Below, piece after piece: positions 1-12,192 of a stretch of DNA of 64,000 nt (within the stretch, counting starts at the first letter, position 1; every line of letters starts with the position of its first letter). The stretch is taken from assembly GCF_028453695.1 (NCBI RefSeq), contig NC_135774.1, forward strand, positions 28,830,001-28,894,000. Direction: 5' to 3'. The stretch is from Augochlora pura (Eukaryota > Arthropoda > Insecta > Hymenoptera > Halictidae). The position numbers and the translations under genes were made by a program. Below the pieces are notes generated by a model. It was not told the origin of the DNA. It saw nothing but the letters and a program-made list of their open reading frames with translations, and ran no database searches.

Positions 1-1547
1 CTTCCGGGTGTCCTTTATTCTTTCGAGTACTTATTTTTCATTATTGCCCGGGACAAAAAGAAAAAAAAGAGAGAAGGCGTTCCGCCCTTTAAAGAAACTT
101 TCAAAGACGGCTCGGAAACGATAATTAAAGGCGTCCTGAGACAATATTAAGGAAGCGATTAATTAACAAGAATTCTTCTCCCGGCCGGCGCTATACGCGG
201 CAGGGGGTTTTTTCCTTTTACAAAAATCGTTTCCGGGCGCAAAAAGTGTACGAAACGGCGAGCGAGAAGTGTCCGGAACGATCAAAGCGTTCCGGATAAA
301 AGTTGAATCAACAGTAATTATTCGGAATACACCGTTGGACGTTTTTCGAATCGCCTCTCCTTTCTTTTTCGCGATCCGCCGGGTTTCGATCTGAAAAATT
401 CCAGAGCGGAGATATTCCGGGCAATAAAGACGCGCGAGCGGCCGCCCTCCCTCTAGGAAAAAAAAAAAGCGCCGTAGGAAAGTGAGAAGAATATGCGGGG
501 AGCGGTTGTCCCTCATTAAAGCGATCATCCCCTCGAGCGAGTGTCATTCCAAGCACGCGTGTGCACAAAGGATACGCGCGTCGATGCAGTCTCGCATTTG
601 CAATCGCGTCGCCAGAAATAAAACAGAATTATAACGGTGGCGAGCGAGACCCAAAATTCGAACAATATTCGCCTTAGAAAAATAAATCTTGTTTTCTCGA
701 CATTGTCGTTATTATTAACTAGAATTATTTTTTATTATTACAGTGTTCGAAATGCAAATCTGAATGCACGAATATTGTTCGTAACTCGAAAGACTGCAGC
801 TTCTCTCGGCGACCTAATAATTACTCGATAGATCAACCGCGAATATTTGCATCCAATGCAATTTCATTCCAACAGGGGAAGCGACGCTGCCAAGAGAAAT
901 TTAATACAGAGGCAACAAGGCAAAAAGGGATTTGATATTTTTTCACGCAGTTCCCCCCGGTTGAACGTGGCCGGTATCACCAAGGATATGAGAAAAAAAG
1001 TGCGGGGCGAGCAAGCATTATGCGCTTTACATGCCATCTGCAACCCGCAAGAAATAAAATAGGTGTGTATACGTGTGTATATATATATGTATGTGTATAT
1101 CTATATACCGAGTGTGTCGCTAAAACGGTCGCGCGGCGGCGGCGCAACTCGAAGAAGAGCGATGCTGCATTGAAAAATAAAATGTATTCATGAGTTTCGT
1201 TTCCAGCTGAAATAACACTGCCTCTGGTAACTTTATGCGCTTGTACGCGATTGAACAGAGAGGTATCCACAGATAGCCGATGCTCTCTGCGTACAGTTAA
1301 CGTATAAAGGGTGCCCTGTAATTTCACCAGAGAGGAGGGAACGCAATTTTTCAGCTCTAATTTCGAGAGATGCCTCCGCTTTAAAGTTTTATCTGCGACG
1401 CGGCCGTATATCCACCCTTAGATAAATCGATGGAGTATTTCAAAGAGCTCGGTGGAATTCTGTTGAATTTATCGCTTTGAATAACAAGATTTAAGATCGT
1501 TTTTTTTTTAGTCCGCCAACAATGCTTTCGTTTACTAGATTTTTATA
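1..1547. other. Intergenic, no gene seen
   Basis: Mixed-composition DNA with short purine and AT runs and a TA/TG-rich microsatellite around 1068-1105. Short reading frames occur on both strands, but none has recognisable domains, splice logic or a biased composition. I see nothing else to annotate. Confidence 0.5.
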
Positions 1548-1936
1548 TTAATCCTTTGCACTTGTCATTTAACTCTGAGGCGCCACTAAAATTGTTGTAC
1601 CACGTCCTAAGATCATTTTTATACCAACAAAGCTTAGATTTAAAAAATTATAGAAAATTAAATTGTTGGCACGAGTCATGGAAATCAATTTCATACGCAT
1701 AAAATATATTCTTTTTACACAAAATTGTCCTATCACGTCCCAAGATAATTTTTATACGAACAAAGTTTAGATTTAAAAAATTATAGAAAATTAAATTGTT
1801 GGCACGAGTCATGAAAATCAATTTCATCAATTTCGTATGAATTAAAGTTCACATTGTTATATAAAATAGGAATAAAACGAGACAAGAAAATTGCTTCAGA
1901 TTTACAGTAAAAACAGCTTCGAGTGCAAAGGGTTGA
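1548..1936. mobile_element. TTAA-flanked inverted-repeat element, copy A
   Basis: The left end reads TTAA then TCCTTTGCACT. The right end reads CGAGTGCAAAGGG then TTGA, so the ends are inverted copies next to a TTAA-like site. This is the layout of non-autonomous piggyBac elements, whose ends start with CCC and insert at TTAA (family knowledge). Inside, a block starting CACGTCC at 1601 is repeated at 1734 with a period of 133 bp, both halves running through an AT-rich segment to an AATCAATTTCAT end. No transposase is encoded. The assignment to piggyBac is inference from the ends. Confidence 0.65.
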
Positions 1937-4900
1937 CAAAGGAAGTAATTTCGATCGCGTCACGACGCGTCGCGACGAATGTCGACTCTAAGTAGAAACA
2001 GTGAATTATGGTCAGACATGGTATACTGAAAAACTCTCCGTGTACCGAACAATGTTACTATTTCAGGAATACTGTATACAGTATTGTGCAGTGTATAATA
2101 CGCTATGTGTCTCGCAGAAATAGATTTTCGATTTTGAATTTACCATTAATTAAAGTGGAATTATATTATCGCAAATGTCACGTTGCAAAAATAGGAGAAA
2201 GGATATTTTGGTATATTCGTTAGTGTCATTGGACTCCACAATAAATTGCAATTTGCAGTGAACTGTACCCTTCTGTTCTTCGATTGCTATTGTTAGATGT
2301 ACATGATCATTTTCAGCTGCGATCTGATTTTGAAAATAACTATCACTTCTGTAAATGAACAGCGAAGTTTAAGCTTTGTTTTATCTTACAAGATATATTT
2401 TAATACTTAACGATATGACACGTAGCAACAAACTGATTGAAGAACAAAGAATGAGATTAATAAAATAATTTTAAAAATAATGAAACGATTTTTGATATGA
2501 TAAAAATATTAGATTAATAAAATAATTTTTAATTTTCTGTTATCTCAGTTCCTGTACGAAGCCCCTACGCGATTCAATTTTTAAACAACTATCATTTGAA
2601 AATTAACAATACTATTGACACCAAAAAATTATATAATATAAATTAAACATCGAAGAATATTGTTTTCTTTATTAGAACTAGACATCTCGCTTCCAAATAC
2701 ATGAAATTAATTATTAATTTCCCTCTTTCACAAAACAGAACATACATCATTATAACCTAGACATAACCTCAATTCAATCTAGCAGCAGCTGATAAAATAA
2801 ATAAAAACAAATAAACAAAGTTACATTTGGAACTCTGCGAAGCATATAATCATTCTAGCTCCGCCCACAAAGCAAAGCACACGCTAAAAAGTCCATACAT
2901 TTTCAATTATCCTGAAAATCAACAAGTCACTGCACTTAAACAAAGAAAGTCAAAACATCGATAAATCGATTAATGCGATTACCTCGGCAAATCAAGCGCG
3001 ATAACACAATGATTCCATCGTCGGAGAAATAAATAAAAGATTCCCGGTACATCGCTGCCGGGTCCGTCTCGCCGCCACCTAGCAAAGGGTTGGAGAAGAA
3101 ATCGAATTGGGTCAAAAATACAGAAAGGATCGAGAAGCTCCGAGACAAAAGGTAGCGGAGCAAGGCTCTCGGATCCGTCGGCAGTAAGGTGGGCGGAGGG
3201 GAGGGGAGGGGACGTACCAAAGAGTAACCAGTGTCGAAAATGTCGCGCTTAATAAAATAGTCGATCGATCAGGCTGACCTAGCCGGCCGGGATGGTCTAG
3301 TTGTGTGTGATCGGACCCTCGAGCAGGAGGACAGAGATCGAGTGGGAAGGGGCGCACGGGATCGGGTAAGTGTGTTACTACCAGAGCCTGGATAACGACG
3401 GATCGAAAATCTTCGCCGGCAAGACCCGGCGTAATGATGAAAATTGCAAAGGCACGCCGTGAGAGCGAGGATCATTACTCGGCCCTCCTCGCCACGTTTC
3501 CCTCCCCGCCCGCCGACGCCGCTTCGGCTTTGCTCGACTCTGCCTACCGTCCGCCCGCACCAACCCCCCCGACGGCTCGGTGATCCAGATTCACCGCAAA
3601 TTCGCGTTTGTTAAGAGTGAAGTGCGCGCAATGGAACATAATTATTTAGGCTACGATTTTTTTCAATGGGTCCGCTCGCACAGCGGCCCTATACCTTTGC
3701 ACACACACACACATACGCAAACACAAGTGGAGAAGGGTTGACGCGCGCGCGAGCGTGTACTCTCGCGGCAGATGGGCTGCGCGTCGAGCGCGCCGAGGTC
3801 ATTTACTAAACGAGATGCAGGAAAGGTGGAGAGGCGGAAAAAAAAAAGCGCGCGGCCGGATAAAGAGTCTAAAACAAACGGAAAATCAATAGCGGGGAAT
3901 ACGAGCATCGCGTTAAATGCCTGCAGGACTCGGGAAGCGAAACCGCGATAATGCCGTCACTGAAAACACTGCGGATGGAGGGCGGGATTGTCGTCTTGAC
4001 TGCGGGGGAACCTCGGCGCCTGTAAAAACGGCCACCGGCGGAATCGGTGGTTCGACGACGCAGCGGAGGGGGAAGGGGGAGGACTGTTTAATCAGTCGGA
4101 AGGCTTGATTACACATATAATTGTGATCGGCCGATTTCACGCGCTCGCGCTGATGGAACGAGCCGAACCAGCGCGTCGACGAGGGGTCTTCGAATCGGGC
4201 GACGACCGCCGGGAACTTTGGGCTGTTAATGATCGTGTTTGTGGCCGATTAACGCCGGATTTACGGACCACGGGGAGCAATTGTTTTATATTACTTTGCG
4301 AAAGGGTTAGATCATTATTCCGACTTTGGACGATCGTTCTCGTGGCGCTTATAATAAATAAATAAATAATAACTCGTATATATGTCTTTGCAATCTGAAT
4401 AATCGTAAGTTAATAATAAAATAATTAGCGCTCTTTGCAAAATTTTTCTAGAGCATAAAATTATTATAGATGGTAATAGTTTAAATAATAATTATTAGTT
4501 TCTATCGAGAGGTGACTTGATAGTCAAGCTATAATTAAAAGCAAATTGCAGTTGCGATTATATTATTATTTCTTGTTTGGGTTGAAATTAATGAACAGAT
4601 TTAAAATAGTTTTGCCTTCGGTCAATTTCATACTTAACCTATAAATACAAATAAAATAATGAATTCTGTATTTATCAAACTCTTTTATCTGAAAATAAAC
4701 ACAAAGAGGTAATGAAACAGTGCAACGTAGACAACATAGAAACAAATAAAGGGTCAATTACACCCGAAAACAAAGCAGAGACACGGCAATTGGTCACCCG
4801 GAAGTAACCGGCTCCGCGATCCTATTACGTCGGGAATAATTACTCTACTTAAATAGGATTTCGCGCAAAATTGTATTCGTACAGATTTGTATAAAACAAA

Positions 4901-5080
4901 GATTGTTGATCGCGAAATTAGCATAATTAACAGCGGTCTTACCACGTCCCCATGAAACCCGTGTTCGATCGAGAATTGTGATTAACGCGATTAAATTTTT
5001 CCTCGAAAAAATATGTTGCTCGAAATTGTTGCACAAGCGGTTTTAGTCCCGAACGTTCAACATGCCGTTATTACAGGCTG

Positions 5081-5117
<37 letters not shown>

Positions 5118-5792
5118 AGCGTTGCGTGCGACGCGTGTATAGCGCGGCTTTCTTCTCCCGGCTCGGATTCAGGCAGCGCGAGCCCGCCTTTTTGAAAGTT
5201 TCTGTCACGGGGAAAAAGTAGTTTGAAATTCGATCATGTTAGGGAGCACTTCGCAACGAAAATTTACTTAACGACCTCCACTTTATGCGTGCCTGTAATG
5301 TTCTTACGGAATTAAGCTGCTCCCGGCTAATTACACCGCGAACTTTCATTTATCAAATCAATTTAGCGGGCGACTGTTAAATCCGCGAACTGTGAAAAAT
5401 GGATATCTATTATATATATGTATGTATATATGTTCGTTTGGAAGCTTGCTGCAGTAACAGGGACCAGATATCTATCTGTATGAATCAGGCTAGTTTCAGG
5501 ACGACCGTGCCATCGATTCTCTCACGTTAAGTGTTCCCATAAATCTGCTAACACTATTCTACGATTTATGTTATGCATATGACCGCTTCGACCGGTAGAT
5601 TATGGTAACTAGGACGGTCGGAATGGTCGAAAGTAGAAACCAGAAAAATCACAGAATATTATAATGATATAACCAATCTATCAAAATATATTTGATATTT
5701 GATAGAATCAATATATCAAATTATAAAATACATGTCTTCGAGTATAATTAACTGTTTATCAAATTTCTGTATTCTTTAGGTCACAGTAAAGA
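1937..5792. other. Intergenic; microsatellites, no gene seen
   Basis: AT-rich to about 2.9 kb, then GC- and CpG-rich to about 4.3 kb, then mixed. A GTAAGT donor-like site follows a GC-rich segment at about 3365, which could end a non-coding first exon, but nothing confirms this. Simple repeats include an AC run near 3700 and a TG run at 5083-5114. No reading frame shows a recognisable protein. Confidence 0.45.
5083..5114. repeat. (TG)n microsatellite
   Basis: An uninterrupted TG dinucleotide run of about 32 bases, likely polymorphic. It lies in intergenic DNA. Confidence 0.9.
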
Positions 5793-6029
5793 TTAACCCT
5801 TTGCACTCGAAGCCATTTCAACTAAAATAATTTTTCTGGCTTTTAGCGTCTCCATTTTATGTAACAATATTTATTTTATATGAAATTGAGTCTGGTGACT
5901 CATATAATAGTTACACTTTTAACAATTTTTAAATCTAAGCTTTGACGATGTCCATTAAAAATAATTTTGGAATGAATTACAGTAATTTTAATGGCGCCGC
6001 AGAGTCGCCACTCGAGTGCTAAGGGTTAG
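5793..6029. mobile_element. TTAA-flanked inverted-repeat element, copy B
   Basis: The left end is TTAACCCTTTGCACTCG and the right end is CGAGTGCTAAGGGTTAG, an inverted pair flanked by TTAA/TTAG. The interior near the right end (AATTTTAATGGCGCCGCAGA, then AGTCGCC) matches in reverse orientation the left interior of copies A and G, so this is the same family inserted in the opposite orientation. It is about 237 bp and has no coding capacity. Confidence 0.7.
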
Positions 6030-7014
6030 CTTTTCGAGGCACAGGATTTTAGGAAATAAATAGACTCATGTGCCACAGAAATTTTGTTACGTTCTTAATT
6101 ATACAAAATTGTAATCTTTTTATTGGGAGCATATAAAAACATAAATAAATAATAATTCAATTGAATTTGTAGAATGATACGGAATTTATAGAATGAGACT
6201 TAAATGGTCCCATAATGCATTATCGTACATTAAAAAAGTGAGACATTTTTAATCCCACCGTGCCCCAAAGAGTTAAATGTAAAATATCCATAACGAGCAT
6301 CGACGAGATATTCCATTCAAAAAATAATAAAAGAACATAGATATTTAATACATCCTACTCGGTAAATACAAAGTTAATTTATTATACCAAATTAACAATA
6401 ATGGACTACACTATCCCGTCCAGTTAAAATCAATACCAGCCGCTGTAGTACATCAGAAACTATGCCAAGAAAATTACCTTCCCCGAGCATCGCGCCGCGA
6501 CTGCCTCCAATAAACGATCTAAATTGAGCAAAACTTTCTCGTGTCAAAGTACACGCGTCCGCCGATGCTACGAAGGCAGCGAACCCCGTTGAAACCGTCT
6601 GCATCTCTCGGGAGAGGGATCGCCGAATATCATTCCGTTGTTCCGCGAGGATCCGTCGCGTAGCTGCTGTCCAGTGTATCCGTTAAACCCTTTCCGTCCG
6701 CGATAGTTAATAATCAGCGAATAACTCGGCGCATAGTTGGGCCGGATCGTATCCGAAAGACGCCGGTAAGCAGACACCGGTATCCCCCCGTCGAAGGCGC
6801 GCACGTGTTAAGATCCCGGTAGTAGTAGTCCAAGGTGGATGGGACCTGTGCGCGATGCAGCACTTAGCAGACAGGTGATAGGCGGCGCGAGCACGGGAAC
6901 CCAGCTGAGGCCGCCAATAGCATGGCGGAGTAAACAGCCGAACCGCATTTGCATTTCGGCAATGTTACGCAGGAATTTGTTGCAGCCGTAACGCCAACCC
7001 GGCACACGCCGAAC

Positions 7015-7245
7015 CCTCTCTCTCTCCCTCTCTCTCTCTCCCACGGGCTATACCGATCAATAGTATCGCCCAAGAAGCAACGGCGGTGTTCCAGTCCATC
7101 AGCGCGCGAACAGGTAAATACCGGCGTCGAACGCCATCGGTACACCGAAGAGGAGCCGGCCAAGTGACGCATATCACCGAGCACACCGCCGCGTAGCTCT
7201 CTCCCTCTCTTCCTCTCTCTTTCTCTCTCTCTCTTTCTGTCTCGT
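7015..7245. repeat. CT-rich microsatellite tracts
   Basis: Two CT-rich runs (about 7015-7042 and 7197-7242), read as GA on the other strand. GA repeats can bind GAGA-type factors in insects (established for Drosophila), but function here is unknown. Confidence 0.7.
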
Positions 7246-7499
7246 GTTTTCGTAAATCTGGTCGCGGGGTCCAATATGGCGGTGTTTATCGCCTGCACGC
7301 CTGCGAACCTGTGTATCGTAAAAAGTAACGACCGACCGTGTTACTACGGGATTCGATGCTCGCCCGCCGGGGTTTCTCGTTACCCTTTCTCCTTTTTACA
7401 ATTTTTTTTTTGCAACCCGCTCCCGCCACCCTCGCCGCCGCCGCCGCCGCCGCCGCGACCACCTACCCACCCACCCCCCGCCTCGGCGCCCGGCGTCCT

Positions 7500-7654
7500 T
7501 CTCTCCTCTTTTTTTTCTCTCTCCCTTTCGTTTTTTTTTTTTCGACGCAGTCCGTCTTAATTACCCTTCAACGTGCTGGCTGCAGGGAGGACAGAGGAGC
7601 ATGTAAAAAACAAAGGCTCTTTCGCTCCCTTTTCCCGGTGGCCAGCCGCCGCCC

Positions 7655-7689
<35 letters not shown>

Positions 7690-7900
7690 AGGCTTTTCTT
7701 CCGCCCCCGGTGCTCGCGTCGCCGCCCCCGTCGTCTCTCCGTCTCGCTCTCGTTTGCTCTTCCCTCGTGCTCTCTCCCCCCCCCCCTCTCTCTCACTCTC
7801 TCTCTCTCTTTCTTCCTATCTTCCTTTCTCTCTCTTTCTCTCTATCTTCCTTTCTCTCTCTTTCTCTCGTTCTCGCTCGCTCTCTCGTTCGAAGGAAAAA
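7500..7900. repeat. CT-rich low-complexity block
   Basis: Poly-T, CT and CTTT runs dominate this block, including a clean CT run at about 7658-7686 and another series from about 7779 to 7890. A short GCC trinucleotide run lies just upstream near 7433-7457. Open frames here reflect the repeat rather than a gene. Confidence 0.8.
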
Positions 7901-8409
7901 AAGAGCGAGGAGGGGGGCGGCGGAAGGAAAGACGAGGACGGGAAGAAAGGTGTGGATTTCAGTGGGACGGCAAACCATAACTCTTTCCATGATATACGAG
8001 CCTCGAGGCGAGGAGACGAGAGGCGATGCAAAAGTAACACGGAACGATCGTCTGGCTACTTGCGAGCGCATTCTCGCCCCGCAGCTCTTTTGACGAACAC
8101 AGGCAACCGGGCGCGCGTTCCGGTTCTACGGGCCACTTGAATGCCGCCTTCTCAGCCGGGTTCGGCAGCATGAAAAATCTCCTGCGCGGCGGTGGCTCTT
8201 CCTCGCCCGGGTATAACGCCGTACAAAGAACAACGGGCGGGCTTTAAAGTTTATACACAAAACCGGCAAAATGCGGGGCCTTTTTTTTCGCGTTCTCGAC
8301 GTCAACCCCCCTCCCAGTCGCCTTGTTCGCGACGACAGCGGACGCCATTTTAGTGTCAACCCTGGCCCACGCGGTCGACCTAACCTCGAACGTTGTTTCG
8401 CGGGAGCTG

Positions 8410-8509
8410 NNNNNNNNNNNNNNNNNNNNNNNNNNNNNNNNNNNNNNNNNNNNNNNNNNNNNNNNNNNNNNNNNNNNNNNNNNNNNNNNNNNNNNNNNNN
8501 NNNNNNNNN
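8410..8509. other. Assembly gap (100 N)
   Basis: Exactly 100 unknown bases, the usual placeholder for a gap of unknown size. Any apparent protein crossing it is an artefact. Confidence 0.99.
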
Positions 8510-10982
8510 TCCGGAACTCGTAGAGCAGATTTGTTCACCTTCCCCATTCAAATCGTCCCCCCTCCTTTCCCGCGATACTCGTGCATACGCGATCGGGAGA
8601 TAGCGAGATCATCCGCCGCTTGTTCTCTCGGATATAAAACTTCTTTCCTTTTTTCTATCCCCCTCCCCATCCGTTCCTCCTTCTTCTTCTTCTTTTTTTT
8701 TTTCACGTTCAGCATTTCCGCGATAAAACAGCGCCGCCCTTTTCCTTTCCGACGCTCTTCCATCTCGCGGCATTCAACTTTCGGAATTTCAAACAGCCCC
8801 GGTCGTCTGGGAAATCGTCCGGAATTATTATCGCGCGGATGAATGTAACGGTGTCGCCCAGCCGCACGCACCCTTCCTTTTTTTTCTTTCTACCCGCGAG
8901 GTAATTAACGGATCGTTTCTTGCCGATCGGAACGGTGATTAAAGGCGGGCCGGGTGTTCGAAACGGCACCCGTTGCGTTGTCGTTTGCACGGACAATTTT
9001 TGTTTATTCTTTCGTCTGGTTTGTTAACGAGAAGAATTTCGTTCAAATTTTATTAACCAGGAGAGAACCGATCGAAAATTCTGGGGTGAAATCGAGTTTG
9101 ATGATTTCACGGGGCCGCGTGATATCGAATAAGAATCGGCTTACGCGTCTCTGCCCGTGACGGGTCCTTTCTACTTCGGGTAATCGGAAACGCAGGGCTC
9201 CGGGACGAACTTCCGGGATCGATTAAAAAATTATCTTGGCTTGGCCTTGGTTCTTGTGTATCGTTGGACCGCGGATTTTTATATTGTCATATTAAATTTC
9301 ATTCCAAATCTTATCTTTTATTCTCAACTGTGATCTCTTAATTTTAATTTCTCAACGAACAAAATTTTGTCCGAACGCCGCAAGAGAACGCGCAGAGCCT
9401 CGACGTTAAAAGGAAGCAACGTTGTCTGTTTGATCAATCAACGTCTAACAAAGACGTGTATTTACTCGCAAACCGCGAGACGGGGAGCGGAACGCGTCCG
9501 CCGGCAGCGAGAACCTATTCGGTAAAATCAGCGGGGATCATTTGCTCCGCAAACCTGACAGAATTTGTTAAACAATCGCCGCGGCGATACGAATTTTTTA
9601 CCCGGCCGACGGTCTTCTTCGTCGGGCGGCGGCATCGATCGTATCGCCGCTAGTTTTGCTCTGATTAATACGTCGGTGCTGTCCAAACATCGTTGTCGGA
9701 ATTTGATCAAACAATGTTTAGCGTGCCCGCCGCGTCGGCTGGCTAGCGTATCGACGTTCGACGAGCGTATCGTCGACTCGACGGGACTCGAACGAAGACG
9801 ATCGAACGGCCGTGTTCCCGGGTCCTCGCCGATGAAATCGACGCGCGCGTGTAGTCGTTCATTTAACCGTCCCGGTTATTTAATTATTCAGAGATGCCTT
9901 CGTTTTAGCTACGGAACCAACGAGAGACGAGATCCGGCGGGGCGACCGAGCCAATGAGAGAAATACAGGCTCCGCTCGTTGGCACGGGCGCCTCGTGTCC
10001 GTCGATCTCGCACCTCATTGGTCCCTGTTTCTCGTTAATAACTCTTAAACAAAGCCGCGAATCGCATTTTCGCTGAGGGAGAAATTACTTCGAATGATCC
10101 CAGGAACCTCCCATTTCTAAATTGTTAGACATTTCTGGGACGGGTAAAGAAACTTCCCCGCGATTTAAGGTACATTCTCGTCTTGTTATAATTAATCGAT
10201 ATATTTAAATAAACGCGTCTACGTTACAATTCCGGCATCGGACAACGTTGCACAGTCGTCCAGTCGTCGCGAAGTCATTCGGACGCGTTTTCAATAACGA
10301 CCAGGCCTTCAGAAGTGGCCCCGTGATCATCGTCGATTCCCTTTGCGACATTGTCGTACCGTGACGCGCGCGCGCGCGCCAAGAAACACCCACGGAAGGT
10401 AAGCAAACCGGCCTCTCTGCTCCATTTACACCCCGGGTTTCCAGCCGGCTGGGAAACGGCGAGCGTAACGCGCGGGCACACGGGAAATTCGTTCATTGGC
10501 AAACAATGGACTGTCAGGTGTCGCGCGTATGGACGCGTGTCCGCTGGGACGTTTGATACGCGTGATACGAATATCGTGGACCCCCGCTGCGAAATTCTGA
10601 CATTTTACGCTCGAAGCCGAGAGAGACTGGCAGGACTCTCTCTCTCTCTCTCTCTCTCGTGCCCGAATGGAAAGTTCGTGCCACCCGAGGTATTTCTTGA
10701 TTCCGACGCGGCGCGCGATCGCGGTCCGCCGATAATGGATCACCGGCGACCCGTATCAAGATCCCCGATACGGAAGATTATTCCCGTCGCACCGATATGC
10801 AGAATATGTATAATTCATCTATGCTCGCGCAACAAGGATCTTATGAAATCTCGTTCCCCGCTGTTCGCTGCTCTAACGATAGCAACAATTCCATTTTTTT
10901 TACTGTTATATAATAATATTCTGTTCGTAACAGGGTTAATTAAAATTTACTTTATTTTATCGGTAAGAGGTTCTGAATATAG
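8510..10982. other. Intergenic, GC-rich; no gene seen
   Basis: CpG-rich DNA with poly-T and poly-pyrimidine runs (8.6-8.7 kb) and a short CT microsatellite at about 10637-10660. A frame of 211 codons at 10351-10986 lacks any domain and runs through the CT repeat. Nothing supports a gene. Confidence 0.4.
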
Positions 10983-11116
10983 TTAACCTGTTAGCTGCGT
11001 ACGACGCGTATACACGTCATAAGGAAATAGCAATTTTACATCTTATAATAAAATTGTATAATATTATCTTTTAATTATAATCTTTATTTATAATCTTTAC
11101 GCAGCTAAGTGGCTAA
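10983..11116. mobile_element. TTAA-associated short inverted-repeat element
   Basis: The left end TTAACCTGTTAGCTGCGTA is mirrored by a right end (TACGCAGCTAAGTGGCTAA) that is its approximate reverse complement, with about four mismatches in 19. The interior is AT-rich. A second copy of the left end, followed by the same GACGCGTA and CGTCAT words, starts at 27681, so this is a dispersed repeat. No coding capacity; probably a miniature element. Confidence 0.55.
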
Positions 11117-12054
11117 AAATATATCTGACGTTATATCGATTACGAAGGCGCCAATATGTTCTCTAATTATTGTCTCTTAGTTTATTAACGAAAATGGACA
11201 TTTCAGGAAGAGGATATACGACTGTCCGTTGTTATAATTATCGACAATTGAAGTCTATAATAACAAGCCGCGAGATTAGAATAATCGCGACTCCTTCTAT
11301 AAAATCGTCCATTTTTGTTCGGAAACCGAGGAACAATCGGAGCGAATTCACCGTACACCGAAAAATACACTAATAACGGTCACGATCCGAGACGGTCATA
11401 AATTGCTCTAATAAACAACCGGTCCCCGGGTCGTTTCCCCTAAACAAAAACGCTCGCGGTAACTGCGAAAGCGAACCGCCCCGACGCACCCCCCGAGAGT
11501 CCCAGGGCGAGAAGCTCGCCGGTTCGCCGAGCGAGCGTCATAATCGTGTGGCCGCAGCGAGCGCGACGATGGACCGCGACAGAACAATGCCAACAATGTT
11601 CCACGGAAAAGAACAACGCGCGCTCGCGGCCCGGATCTTATCCGGCCCGCGGGTTATAGCACGAGTAGATTAAACCGGCAATGTTCGTGCCGTTAGACTT
11701 TCGAGATAAATTGGCCCGATTCGAGAGCCGTTCCCTTAATCTCGTTACGTAAATACCTTGGGCGGTCCTCCGGTGGCGCGTTCGCATTCCCACTGTCCGC
11801 ATTATGCTCGCCGTTTCCGTATTGTGCAAGAGCCGGAGGATGCTTCCGATCCTCCTCCTCCTCCTCGTCCTCCTCCACCTTGAGGTTCTTCCGGCCGCGC
11901 GACGGCGGGGCGGTTGTCCCGGATGATTTCGGGGCTTCTTCTTACATGCCGCGGGCCGCTCGCGATAATTCGTCGGATGCAAATATGACGCGCCGTGTTA
12001 TTGACAGGGCGGAAAGGGTGGTCCGCCGGTGGTCGCTGTTGCGGAGCTGCCCGC
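11117..12054. other. Intergenic; no gene seen
   Basis: GC-rich DNA. A GAG/GAA triplet-rich stretch on the minus strand near 11850-11878 makes an acidic frame of 61 codons, which has no recognisable domain. A frame on the plus strand stays open into the SLC6-like segment that follows, from an ATG at 11995. Confidence 0.4.
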
Positions 12055-12192
12055 AGAATCCAGAACGGGGTAGTAGAGTATGCCCGGGCCAACCCTATCG
12101 AGTTTGTTCTATCCCTGCATCGGGTATGCCGTTGGCATTGGCAATGTTTGGCGTTTCCCTTACCTTGTATATCGTAATCGCGGGCGGGCTAC
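12055..12192 (+). pseudogene. SLC6 neurotransmitter-transporter exon (TM1), frame broken
   Basis: Translation gives ANPIEFVLS in one frame and then, one base later, CIGYAVGIGNVWRFPYLVYR in the next. Together this is the start of an SLC6 sodium/chloride-coupled transporter, where GxGNxWRFPY lies in the unwound first membrane helix that lines the ion and substrate site (family knowledge). The frames meet in a CCC run at 12113-12115, where one C too many breaks the frame. The expected NGGG after YRN is also scrambled (RNRGRAT), suggesting more indels. A GTATGT donor follows at 12193, so the segment looks like an exon. No other SLC6 exon was found in the window. It is either a decayed gene relic or a real exon with assembly errors. 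The substrate type cannot be told. Confidence 0.6.

Larger units (their letters stand above)
6030..8409. other. Intergenic; CT-rich tracts, possible regulatory DNA
   Basis: AT-rich to about 6.4 kb, then GC-rich. The 6.8-7.3 kb part holds an octamer-like ATTTGCAT (near 6948) and CCAAT-like words, which could be regulatory but are unproven. From 7.5 to 7.9 kb there are long CT runs that create artificial Ser/Leu-rich reading frames of up to about 250 codons. No protein family is recognisable. Confidence 0.4.

Noticed and set aside
7338..8093. 251-codon plus-strand frame and several overlapping frames
   Set aside because: Composition is dominated by Ser/Leu from CT runs and Ala/Pro from GCC runs. 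There is no domain, and the other frames are equally open, so it is low-complexity DNA.
8126..8842. Reading frames crossing the first run of Ns
   Set aside because: They exist only because unknown bases are read as unknown residues.
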